From: EX4484-2 sp964592095
GTDB taxonomy: Archaea; Altiarchaeota; Altiarchaeia; IMC4; QMZM01
DNA: 10,682 nt
NCBI GenBank assembly: GCA_964592095.1
Contig: CAZQER010000039.1
Coordinates: 1-10,682 of the forward strand
Direction: 5' to 3'
A model generated the notes under the pieces. It did no database searches, was not told the DNA's origin, and saw only the letters and a list, made by a program, of their open reading frames with translations. Shown one piece after another: positions 1 through 5,313 of this stretch. Both the position numbers and the translations under genes were made by a program. Position 1 is the first letter of the stretch. Every line of letters starts with the position of its first letter.

Positions 1-363
1 TTTATCCCGGGGTCAAAGATCTTTGATGATGCCACATCATGGAACGCAATATACCCGTTCCAAGATTGTATTGATGAGTATAGTGCACCAAAACAGATAC
101 TAACAGATCAGGGAACTCAGTTTTACACCACGCAAGAGAATGGAAAGACCAAGTTCACAAAGTTTTGTGAGAGGCACGATGTACAACACATTGTAGCAAG
201 CAAGAGAAGGCCAACAACTATTGGTAAAGTGGAAAGGTTTCATGGATCGTATGTGAAAGAATCTTGGAGATATCCAACTCATGAGGCATATATCCATCAT
301 TGGAACTATGAAAGACCACATCAAGGAATCGGTTATTTAATACCTTGCGAACTATTATTTTAA
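1..363 (+). CDS. IS481-like DDE transposase, C-terminal part (5' end outside window)
   Basis: Frame 1 is open from the window edge to TAA at 361-363, giving 120 residues. It shows the C-terminal half of an rve/DDE integrase core: TDQGTQF (catalytic Asp at residue 36), GKVERFHG (catalytic Glu at residue 78) and the tail motif YERPHQGIGY followed by P-CE, which is how IS481/IS3-group transposases usually end. The first catalytic Asp and the N-terminal helix-turn-helix lie outside the window. The frame is unbroken here, so this end of the element looks intact, but whether the whole gene is functional cannot be judged. The right inverted repeat should lie between 364 and about 440. I could not define it because the left end is not visible. 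The element sits directly upstream of the guide-RNA/rnp2 unit. Confidence 0.87.
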   Translation, partial: FIPGSKIFDDATSWNAIYPFQDCIDEYSAPKQILTDQGTQFYTTQENGKTKFTKFCERHDVQHIVASKRRPTTIGKVERFHGSYVKESWRYPTHEAYIHHWNYERPHQGIGYLIPCELLF

Positions 364-401
364 GGAAAAACTGCAAGGTATGTTACTGGATAGAACACTA
401 G

Positions 402-422
402 CAAAAAATCAATAATATTTAT
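402..422 (+). promoter_or_regulatory. Putative archaeal BRE/TATA promoter for the guide RNA and rnp2
   Basis: A purine-rich run (CAAAAAAT, 402-409) is followed by an A/T-only box (TAATATTTATT, 413-422). The box is centred about 25 bases before the first base of the structured RNA at about 443-445, the expected spacing for a TBP/TFB promoter. There is no room for a separate rnp2 promoter at the correct distance between the RNA and the rnp2 start, so this one may drive both. The alternative TATAAAT at 425-431 is too close to the RNA unless transcription starts further in. In such AT-rich DNA the call is tentative. Confidence 0.4.
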
Positions 423-444
423 TCTATAAATCAGATATATTTTT

Positions 445-587
445 GCCTCTTGCGAAGGCTGCAATGATAGATGAATTGTAGTGCAAGAAAGAGGCTACAC
501 TGCGCTGAGACGGCTCTTGTATGATTTTGAGGGAGTGATGCCCCTCAATCCCTTAGAATGATTACAAGCCAACCACAGCGCAGAACA
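445..587 (+). ncRNA. Candidate two-hairpin archaeal H/ACA guide RNA
   Basis: Two consecutive hairpins each have the H/ACA plan. Hairpin 1: lower stem 445-451 with 489-495 (7 bp, perfect); pocket 452-458 and 482-488; upper stem 459-465 with 475-481 (one G-U); apical K-loop UGAU-AGA-UGA (465-474); ACA box at 497-499. Hairpin 2: lower stem 500-507 with 576-583 (8 bp, perfect); pocket 508-511 and 571-575; upper stem 512-514/517-521 with 563-570 (two-base bulge); K-turn signature UGAU (522-525) and AUGAU (558-562); distal stem 525-534 with 549-558 (10 bp, two G-U); ACA at 585-587. The distance from the upper stem to ACA is 15 nt in hairpin 1 and 14 nt in hairpin 2, matching the 14-16 nt rule for H/ACA RNAs. 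By my count the segment is about 48% G+C in AT-rich surroundings. It would direct Cbf5-dependent pseudouridylation with L7Ae, Nop10 and Gar1. The class is well supported by structure. The target and the exact ends are not determined. Confidence 0.72.
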
Positions 588-608
588 TCTCCATATTAAA
601 TATCAAGA

Positions 609-944
609 ATGCCCAAACCATTACCACCAACATTAAGAGAGAGGAACAGATATATTGTGTTAGAATTTATTGGAGATACAAATTTTTCAAAAAAGGATAT
701 AACTAAAATATTATGGAACTCAGCATTGCAGTTTCTTGGAGAAATCGGAACAAGTAAACTGAATCTATGGATTACTGACTGGGATGAAAATAAGAACATA
801 GGGATTATTAAGGTGACTCATAAGTCTGTTGATGATATAAAAACCTCAATAGCACTAATCAAAGAGATAAATGGTGTGAGAGTAATACCTCAGGTTATAG
901 GGGTTTCAGGAACATTAAAAAATGCAAGGAGATATCTAAAATGA
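609..944 (+). CDS. rnp2: Ribonuclease P protein component 2 (Pop5/Rpp14 family)
   Basis: The 111-residue product has the usual length for archaeal Pop5. It opens with the family hallmark LPPTLRERNRYIVLEF (residues 5-20), ends with the typical GVSGTLKNAR segment (about 98-107) and has a ferredoxin-like alternation of strands and helices between. Pop5 pairs with Rpp30 on the catalytic half of RNase P RNA and is needed for 5' maturation of tRNA. The ATG at 609 begins exactly at the conserved N-terminus. It lies 21 bases after the ACA box of the guide RNA and has no Shine-Dalgarno sequence, so co-transcription with that RNA is likely. Rpp30, often a neighbour in archaea, is not in the window. Seventy-one bases separate this gene from the next one, which appears to have its own promoter. 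Confidence 0.93.
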   Translation: MPKPLPPTLRERNRYIVLEFIGDTNFSKKDITKILWNSALQFLGEIGTSKLNLWITDWDENKNIGIIKVTHKSVDDIKTSIALIKEINGVRVIPQVIGVSGTLKNARRYLK

Positions 945-983
945 ATTCTATTCATTCTTAAGATTTCAGTTCCTATTGTAGTA

Positions 984-993
984 TTGTATATTG
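984..993 (+). promoter_or_regulatory. Putative TATA box for the redox operon
   Basis: TTGTATATTG lies in the only sizeable gap (945-1015) before the plus-strand operon. Its centre is about 28 bases upstream of the ATG at 1016, so transcription would begin at or within a few bases of the start codon, giving a leaderless or near-leaderless first gene. No convincing BRE precedes it, and the short G-rich run at 1001-1008 is not a good Shine-Dalgarno match. Confidence 0.35.
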
Positions 994-1015
994 TAAGGTA
1001 GGTCGGGGTATAAAG

Positions 1016-1372
1016 ATGGTTGGAAATTTTATATATCTATTAAATCAGGGTATAATCTTTGGTTTGTTGTTGTTTGGTGTTTATGTTATACTGCAAAATA
1101 TACGCACATTTCTCTTTCCTCAGATGGTTGGAAGAATAGTATCAATTGGTGGTGAAATAAAAGATTGTAAAAATTGTGATAAAATATATAAAAAATCAAC
1201 AATACCTGTTGGTGTTAAAGTTGATACTGGAAAAATATACAATGCGGAAATAAGCCCCTGTTCGATCTGTATTGATAGGATAAGGGTTGGGGATTATGTA
1301 GGTATAACGAAGATTGGTTCAAGAATAATAGCCCAGAGGATTGGTAAAGGTTCATTTATGAAGAGTAAATAA
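1016..1372 (+). CDS. Uncharacterised single-TM protein with two CxxC pairs
   Basis: I do not recognise this 118-residue product. One N-terminal membrane segment (about residues 5-34, with arginine 30 just after it) precedes a small soluble domain rich in beta-forming residues. Within it are C51-KN-C54 and C82-SI-C85, a four-cysteine set that could hold zinc, a rubredoxin-type iron or a disulfide pair. The run GVKVDTGKIYNAEISP followed by CSICIDRIRVGD suggests a small barrel with one CxxC on a hairpin. It is the first gene of the operon, and its stop overlaps the permease start (TAATG, 1370-1374), so the two are probably translationally coupled and may work together. A redox or metal-sensing partner of the permease is possible, but no function is assigned. 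Confidence 0.8.
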   Translation: MVGNFIYLLNQGIIFGLLLFGVYVILQNIRTFLFPQMVGRIVSIGGEIKDCKNCDKIYKKSTIPVGVKVDTGKIYNAEISPCSICIDRIRVGDYVGITKIGSRIIAQRIGKGSFMKSK

Positions 1373-2703
1373 TGGAATTATTGGGTCTGTTTGGATTGTT
1401 AATATTTTTTGGAGTAATAGTAGCATCACTTAAGGAATGGATACCTCAGGATGTACTGCCAGTTCAATCAGCATTAATACTAACAGCCCTCTTTCTGATT
1501 ACAATAGCATTCCTTTTTGGCAAATCTGTAACACTTAAAGAGCTTTCATCCACCATTTTCATACATCCAATAACCGCATTACTGGCTGGATTTCTTGTTG
1601 CAGGTGCTCTTGAGGCAGCAGGGGCATTTAGAGCGGTAATGGATATACTGAACAAATTAACAAAGACACCTCTGGGATTACCAGGAACGGTGGTTGTGTT
1701 GATAAATATGCCAACCATATTTGCAATGCCCTGTGGTAGAATTCTGGCGGCGGCATTGATGCCAGCAGCACTATTGTTTGGATATGAACTTGCAAAAACA
1801 AGAAGAGAGCCCCTATTAGTAAGTATTGTGGTATTCGGATTTATAGTAAATGCAGCCGCATCCTGTGGACCATCACCACTGGGAGGGATAGGAACCATTG
1901 GTGAGGGTATGGGTGGTTATCCTATAGGTTCATTTGCCAACGCGCAACAGATAGGTATAATTGTAATAACTGCAATTACTATGTTAGTAATAAGTACAAT
2001 ATACAAAATCCTTCCTGGAGATACCATAGTTGATGAAATAATTGGAAAAATTGATAAGAGAAATAGAAATAAAAATGAGAATATCCCTCTCTCAGGTTAT
2101 TTTTCATTCTTCTTTTTTCTTATAGGTATAGGACTTGTATTTATAACAAAACCACCGATACCAATACAGACAATCCTTATCTTTTTTGTAATAATAATAA
2201 TGCTAATCAGCAATATATCAATACAGGATTTGATTGGTGGTGTTATTCTGCATCCAATAATGGCTATGATATCTGGATTCATTATAGCAGGTGCGCTCAT
2301 TGCAATAGGCAGTTTTGATATCCTTATAAAAATCCTAACCATTCTGGCAGAATCAACACCATTGGGATTCATTGGTGTTGCCATAATATTGGCTAATGTT
2401 CCATCTATGCTTCCTATGCCCTGTGGTAGAATTCTGGCGGCGGCATTGATGCCTGGAGTGCTATTGTTTGGATTAAAGGTTGGTGAGGTAACTGGTAATA
2501 CATCAGCAACGGCAATATTATTGACTGGTTTTATACTGAATGCGGCCGCATCCTGTGGACCATCACCACTGGGAGGGATAGGAGGTATAGGTGAAGGCAA
2601 CTTAGGTACTGCTACAGGTGTAAGTAGAAAACCACAGCAGGTTGGTATAATGATTGGCACGGGGGTTGCAGTATTAATAATAGGATTAATTGGTTTCATA
2701 TAA
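1372..2703 (+). CDS. Internally duplicated polytopic permease-like membrane protein
   Basis: The 443-residue product is almost entirely hydrophobic and consists of two homologous halves. Each half carries HPI-x-A-x-x-x-GF near its start, then MPCGRILAAALMP (residues about 119-131 and 349-361), then NAAASCGPSPLGGIG-x-IGEG (about 159-178 and 389-408). The halves are in register at an offset of 230 codons. Between them is a charged cytoplasmic-type linker rich in Lys, Arg and Asn (about 215-240). Conserved glycine/proline/serine loops inside a membrane, present once per half, are the general plan of secondary transporters such as the ion-transporter superfamily, where paired re-entrant loops form the substrate or cation site. 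I cannot place it in a named family, and the invariant Cys-Gly pairs in both motifs are distinctive. It is translationally coupled to the CxxC protein and precedes the redox genes. Confidence 0.85.
   Translation: MELLGLFGLLIFFGVIVASLKEWIPQDVLPVQSALILTALFLITIAFLFGKSVTLKELSSTIFIHPITALLAGFLVAGALEAAGAFRAVMDILNKLTKTPLGLPGTVVVLINMPTIFAMPCGRILAAALMPAALLFGYELAKTRREPLLVSIVVFGFIVNAAASCGPSPLGGIGTIGEGMGGYPIGSFANAQQIGIIVITAITMLVISTIYKILPGDTIVDEIIGKIDKRNRNKNENIPLSGYFSFFFFLIGIGLVFITKPPIPIQTILIFFVIIIMLISNISIQDLIGGVILHPIMAMISGFIIAGALIAIGSFDILIKILTILAESTPLGFIGVAIILANVPSMLPMPCGRILAAALMPGVLLFGLKVGEVTGNTSATAILLTGFILNAAASCGPSPLGGIGGIGEGNLGTATGVSRKPQQVGIMIGTGVAVLIIGLIGFI
1726..1893 (+). repeat. Permease internal repeat, copy 1 (signature loops)
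   Basis: Two blocks here are base-for-base identical to the second half of the gene: 1726-1763 (38 bases) matches 2416-2453, and 1855-1893 (39 bases) matches 2545-2583. Both matches are at an offset of 690, as is a third short match, 1771-1783 with 2461-2473. The DNA between the blocks has diverged. The blocks encode MPCGRILAAALM plus the next residue, and AASCGPSPLGGIG. Confidence 0.9.
2416..2583 (+). repeat. Permease internal repeat, copy 2 (signature loops)
   Basis: This is the partner of 1726-1893 at a constant offset of 690 bases (230 codons). The two blocks 2416-2453 and 2545-2583 are identical to copy 1 even at third codon positions, whereas the intervening codons differ widely. Confidence 0.9.
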
Positions 2704-2721
2704 TAATATGATTTTATAAAA

Positions 2722-2871
2722 ATGGTTGGATTAATTGAAAGATATGTGATATCAATGGGTGTTGGATTGGGTGCGGGAGCAATAATAAATTTTTCCTTGG
2801 GATACAAGTTTTATGATAAAGGGGGTCTTCTTGGTGGTTTGATAGTGGGTTTTTTGATAGCAACACTCTAA
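2722..2871 (+). CDS. 49-residue two-TM glycine-rich membrane hairpin, paralogue A
   Basis: The ATG at 2722 opens a 49-codon frame ending in TAA at 2869-2871. It fills the gap between the permease stop and the next gene. Predicted segments are residues 8-27 and 34-49, joined by a short loop (YKFYD). The second helix has a glycine zipper, GGLLGGLIVG (34-43). It aligns without gaps over its full length to the next gene product at an offset of one residue, with 14 identities in 49 positions, including N23, D32 and all four glycines of GGxxGG. Conservation between tandem copies, tight spacing (18 bases after the permease, 1 base before the next start) and strand agreement show it is a real gene. 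It could be a small membrane subunit of the neighbouring complex. I do not recognise a family. Confidence 0.75.
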   Translation: MVGLIERYVISMGVGLGAGAIINFSLGYKFYDKGGLLGGLIVGFLIATL

Positions 2872-2872
2872 A

Positions 2873-3028
2873 ATGGATAAAAAAACAATAAAGGAATTAT
2901 GTCTTATGGTAATTGTTGGGATTATAATAGGAATTATGTTCAATATAGCAATTTCAAGAAATCCTGCAGATATGGGAGGAATATTTGGTGGACTCATTAC
3001 AGGTATTTTGATGTATATACTTTCATAA
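2873..3028 (+). CDS. 51-residue two-TM glycine-rich membrane hairpin, paralogue B
   Basis: The ATG at 2873 follows the previous stop by one base. The frame ends at TAA 3026-3028, one base before the next ATG at 3030. The product has a basic start (MDKKTIK), a first membrane segment at about residues 9-27, the loop SRNPAD, and a second segment at about 34-51 with the zipper GGIFGGLITG (35-44). It is a paralogue of the 2722-2871 product: N24, D33, the GGxxGGLI block and G44 are shared in register. The lysine-rich start suggests both ends face the cytoplasm. Tandem tiny hairpins inside a Fe-S operon recall the small structural subunits of membrane redox complexes, but this is inference from context only. 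Confidence 0.75.
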   Translation: MDKKTIKELCLMVIVGIIIGIMFNIAISRNPADMGGIFGGLITGILMYILS

Positions 3029-3029
3029 A

Positions 3030-3515
3030 ATGGAGCCAAAATATAGGAGATTTAATGTGGCATTGTATGTATTAGCAACCGTGATATTGGCATCAATAGT
3101 GATTAATGCATTTATATCTGGACATCCATGGGCATTAACATGTTATCAATGCAAGGCATGCAATCTAAGATGCCCATTGGGTTATGATGTGTCATTATAT
3201 GTTGAAGCAGCAGCCACAAACAATCCAGACCTTTATATGAGTGCATCAAATTTGCAATTAACACTTGGAGAAGCATATGAAACCGACCCAGATATGATAG
3301 TTGAAATAGATGGTAAGAAAATGACAGCAAACGATGCATATAATAGTAATAGATATCTCAGTAATACAATCGTGTATGTAAGGAGGTTGAGAGTTAAGGA
3401 CGCTGCAAAATTTGACCCATTGGATGGTATCTGTGATGCTATGTGTCCAATAAATCTGCATATCACAAAAATAATAAGGGATCTCAAGGAGGATGGGAAA
3501 TTTGGAGATGGATAA
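3030..3515 (+). CDS. Membrane-anchored HdrC-like Fe-S protein with modified second cluster motif
   Basis: The product has 161 residues. A basic N-terminus with twin arginines (R6-R7) precedes one membrane helix (about 9-29), then a canonical motif CYQCKACNLRCP (C38, C41, C44, C48). A helical linker leads to a second motif, DPLDGICDAMCP, in which the first two ligand positions are D129 and D132 and only C135 and C139 remain. The spacing and the helix after each motif resemble HdrC/succinate-dehydrogenase-type ferredoxin domains. The positive-inside rule puts the Fe-S domain on the outer face. The twin arginines could act in Tat export, although the hydrophobic residues of the consensus after RR are not matched. 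The gene lies between the hairpin genes and another anchored Fe-S protein and is presumably an electron carrier of the same complex. Confidence 0.85.
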   Translation: MEPKYRRFNVALYVLATVILASIVINAFISGHPWALTCYQCKACNLRCPLGYDVSLYVEAAATNNPDLYMSASNLQLTLGEAYETDPDMIVEIDGKKMTANDAYNSNRYLSNTIVYVRRLRVKDAAKFDPLDGICDAMCPINLHITKIIRDLKEDGKFGDG

Positions 3516-4134
3516 AAAGAATTTTACATCATTTTTAATTATATTGGTAATAATGATTGCCATAGTTGGAACCAAAACCATCAATCAAGAGGTCAATATT
3601 GAAGTACATGGAAAGCCTGTAGTAAGACCCCCGTTCCATGATGATGAGTATAACATTACAATCAATGAAAACGAGATTATAATCAATATATCTCAGAATA
3701 TTGTAAAGGAATACGAGGGTAGATTTCTCTCTGTTTATGCGTATGATGAATATGGAAATCACATATCTAAACTCAAGAGGATTATTAATGGAAAAATAAC
3801 TATAAACAAGAATGAAATATCCAATTATAAGGCAATTATCTCAAATGACATTGTTTTATCAATAGAAATGGGTGATAAAAATACATCGTTTTATCAAATA
3901 TTAAAGGATGCAATGGACAACGGTAGATATTTTGGATTGGAGAGGTGCCTTCTTGGGATGCAATGCATTAAAATATGTCCAGTATCAGCCGTTGAGGTTT
4001 TAGTGAGGGATACATCACCAGATGGAAGGGGCAGAATAATACCCTATATAAATAACAAAAAATGCATTCATGGAGGATTATGCACCACAACATGTCCCAA
4101 CAATCTAATTATTTTAGAAAAAAATGGGTTATAG
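3508..4134 (+). CDS. Membrane-anchored ferredoxin-domain protein with two CxxGxxCxxxCP motifs
   Basis: I start this at ATG 3508 (208 residues, MDKKNF, 8-base overlap with the previous stop). The in-frame ATG at 3493 would add five residues, and AAGGAGG at 3486-3492 abuts it too closely to serve as its ribosome site. A signal anchor (about residues 6-22) with Lys-Lys before it places the rest outside. Residues about 25-125 look like a beta-sandwich domain (many alternating Ile/Asn and Tyr). The C-terminus is a two-cluster ferredoxin domain: C147-x5-C153-x3-C157-P and C186-x5-C192-x3-C196-P. In both motifs the second ligand cysteine is glycine (G150 and G189). It may carry [3Fe-4S] or site-open clusters. 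It overlaps the next gene by 11 bases. Its exact role is unknown. Confidence 0.83.
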   Translation: MDKKNFTSFLIILVIMIAIVGTKTINQEVNIEVHGKPVVRPPFHDDEYNITINENEIIINISQNIVKEYEGRFLSVYAYDEYGNHISKLKRIINGKITINKNEISNYKAIISNDIVLSIEMGDKNTSFYQILKDAMDNGRYFGLERCLLGMQCIKICPVSAVEVLVRDTSPDGRGRIIPYINNKKCIHGGLCTTTCPNNLIILEKNGL

Positions 4135-4483
4135 TAAGATAACAGATATCACCAGGAGGTACAGAAGTGAAACAATGGCAATCATCTTTATATTTATAGC
4201 ATTGGTTGGACTGGCAGTACTTTTAATCAAAAATGATGCATCAAGATTCAATGCAAATTGTATAAGGTGCTATTTTTGTATCAATAGATGTCCTGTTGGT
4301 GCAATATCCTTGGATGAACATGGTTTTCCAAAAATTAATAAAAGTAAGTGTATTGCATGGGTTCCAAACAAAAATAAATTTGAATGGCGAAGATGTGGTT
4401 TATGTATAAGAGGTTGTCCCACTAGGGTTATTGATATGCTAAATACAGATTTAGAAGAGAGGAAAAAACATACTACAGAATAA
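4124..4483 (+). CDS. NapG/MauM-like membrane-anchored dicluster ferredoxin
   Basis: The 119-residue product starts with a basic segment containing T10-R11-R12, then a membrane helix (about 18-36), then two canonical [4Fe-4S] motifs. The first is C46-x2-C49-x2-C52-x3-C56-P. The second is C75-x14-C90-x2-C93-x3-C97-P, whose long first interval with tryptophans is the pattern seen in NapG/MauM-type ferredoxins. NapG works on the outer face with the membrane protein NapH, and the NapH-like gene follows here with no intervening base. The anchor charge predicts an outer location, in agreement. The protein is shorter than typical NapG, which has four clusters, so only the partnership and topology are comparable. 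The twin arginine might be a degenerate Tat signal. Confidence 0.87.
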   Translation: MGYSKITDITRRYRSETMAIIFIFIALVGLAVLLIKNDASRFNANCIRCYFCINRCPVGAISLDEHGFPKINKSKCIAWVPNKNKFEWRRCGLCIRGCPTRVIDMLNTDLEERKKHTTE

Positions 4484-5311
4484 ATGGAACAAAATAATAA
4501 AATAATAAGGATAAAAAGAACTTCATTAAGAAAGACAAGTCAGGCATTCTTTTTAGTTTTAACATTTATATTAACATACCTTTTTTATAGTAAACCAACG
4601 GCTATTTGTTGGTTGGATCCATTATGGCATCTACAAGCATTTTTTGCAGATTTCCCAAATACTGGTCTTAATCTATATATGTCAGAAGGGAGAAATCCTA
4701 CTGATATAATACACAGAATATCAATCCCTTCGTTTGCTTATTTGGGGATTTTCATACTCATGGCATTTGTTTTTGGAAGATTATTCTGCGGATGGATCTG
4801 CCCGTTTGGAACATTATTGGAGTATATAGAGAATATATCCCCTATAAAAGGAAAACTTAAAATGCCATCCGAACTTAATGACCCAGATATCAAATATATA
4901 GTCTTAATATCATTCTTGTTTTTGGCATTCATATCATCACAGACGGCGTTCTGTGAATTCTGTCCTGCTGGAACTATATTTAAGGGAGTTACTGGATATG
5001 TAATCCCTTTATCCATACCTATTTTTATATGTGTGTTATTTATCGTATTTGCTTATGGTAGAAAGACATGGTGCTCCTATTTATGCCCGCTTGGTGCATT
5101 CTTTGGTATCTTCTCCAGATTTCATATTCTCGGAATAAGAACCGAAAAGGATAAATGTGTAAGATGTTTTATGTGTAACACTGTATGCCCAATGGATGTT
5201 TTGATTGTTGAGAAATACATAAATAGAGATATGAAGATTAATGATGGTGAATGTATAAAATGCATGAATTGTATTGATGCATGCCCAAGAAATGTACTTA
5301 GGTTTCCATAA
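4484..5311 (+). CDS. NapH/MauN-like polytopic 4Fe-4S membrane protein
   Basis: The 275-residue product has a basic N-terminus (several Lys/Arg in residues 6-17) and about four membrane segments (20-36, 82-100, 137-154, 172-190). Cysteine motifs at membrane boundaries are CGWICPFG (C102, C106), CEFCPAG (C157, C160) and CSYLCPLG (C197, C201), characteristic of the NapH/NosR/CcoG-type domain. A C-terminal ferredoxin domain follows with C225-x2-C228-x2-C231-x3-C235-P and C257-x2-C260-x2-C263-x3-C267-P. In NapH and relatives such proteins move electrons across the membrane between a quinol or other carrier and ferredoxin-like partners. Here the C-terminal clusters should be cytoplasmic and near the HdrC-like protein. 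ATG follows the previous TAA directly, and no ribosome-binding sequence is seen. Confidence 0.9.
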   Translation: MEQNNKIIRIKRTSLRKTSQAFFLVLTFILTYLFYSKPTAICWLDPLWHLQAFFADFPNTGLNLYMSEGRNPTDIIHRISIPSFAYLGIFILMAFVFGRLFCGWICPFGTLLEYIENISPIKGKLKMPSELNDPDIKYIVLISFLFLAFISSQTAFCEFCPAGTIFKGVTGYVIPLSIPIFICVLFIVFAYGRKTWCSYLCPLGAFFGIFSRFHILGIRTEKDKCVRCFMCNTVCPMDVLIVEKYINRDMKINDGECIKCMNCIDACPRNVLRFP

Positions 5312-5313
5312 AA

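Noticed and set aside
364..444. Right inverted repeat of the insertion sequence
   Set aside because: No TG/CA-type terminal repeat can be confirmed because the left end of the element is outside the window.
445..587. Box C/D guide RNA reading of the same segment
   Set aside because: UGAUGA-like and CUGA-like words occur, but they do not form a terminal C/D stem at proper spacing. The two-hairpin H/ACA plan with ACA boxes explains the whole segment.
591..602. CATATTAAATAT as a TATA box for rnp2
   Set aside because: It lies only about seven bases before the ATG, too close for a TBP/TFB promoter.
596..799. Minus-strand frame opposite rnp2
   Set aside because: It lies opposite the conserved Pop5 coding region and has no recognisable motifs.
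1464..1898. Minus-strand frame of 144 residues inside the permease gene
   Set aside because: It mirrors the plus-strand coding sequence, is rich in Asn, Ile and Pro from reversed membrane codons, and the plus frame has clear duplicated motifs.
2097..2807. Minus-strand frame of 236 residues over the second permease half
   Set aside because: It is a shadow frame with no recognisable domain, and it conflicts with the permease and with the small hairpin gene at 2722.
2752..3039. Minus-strand frame of 95 residues covering the two small genes
   Set aside because: The plus-strand hairpin genes fit the operon spacing and are paralogous to each other, and the minus frame has no such support.
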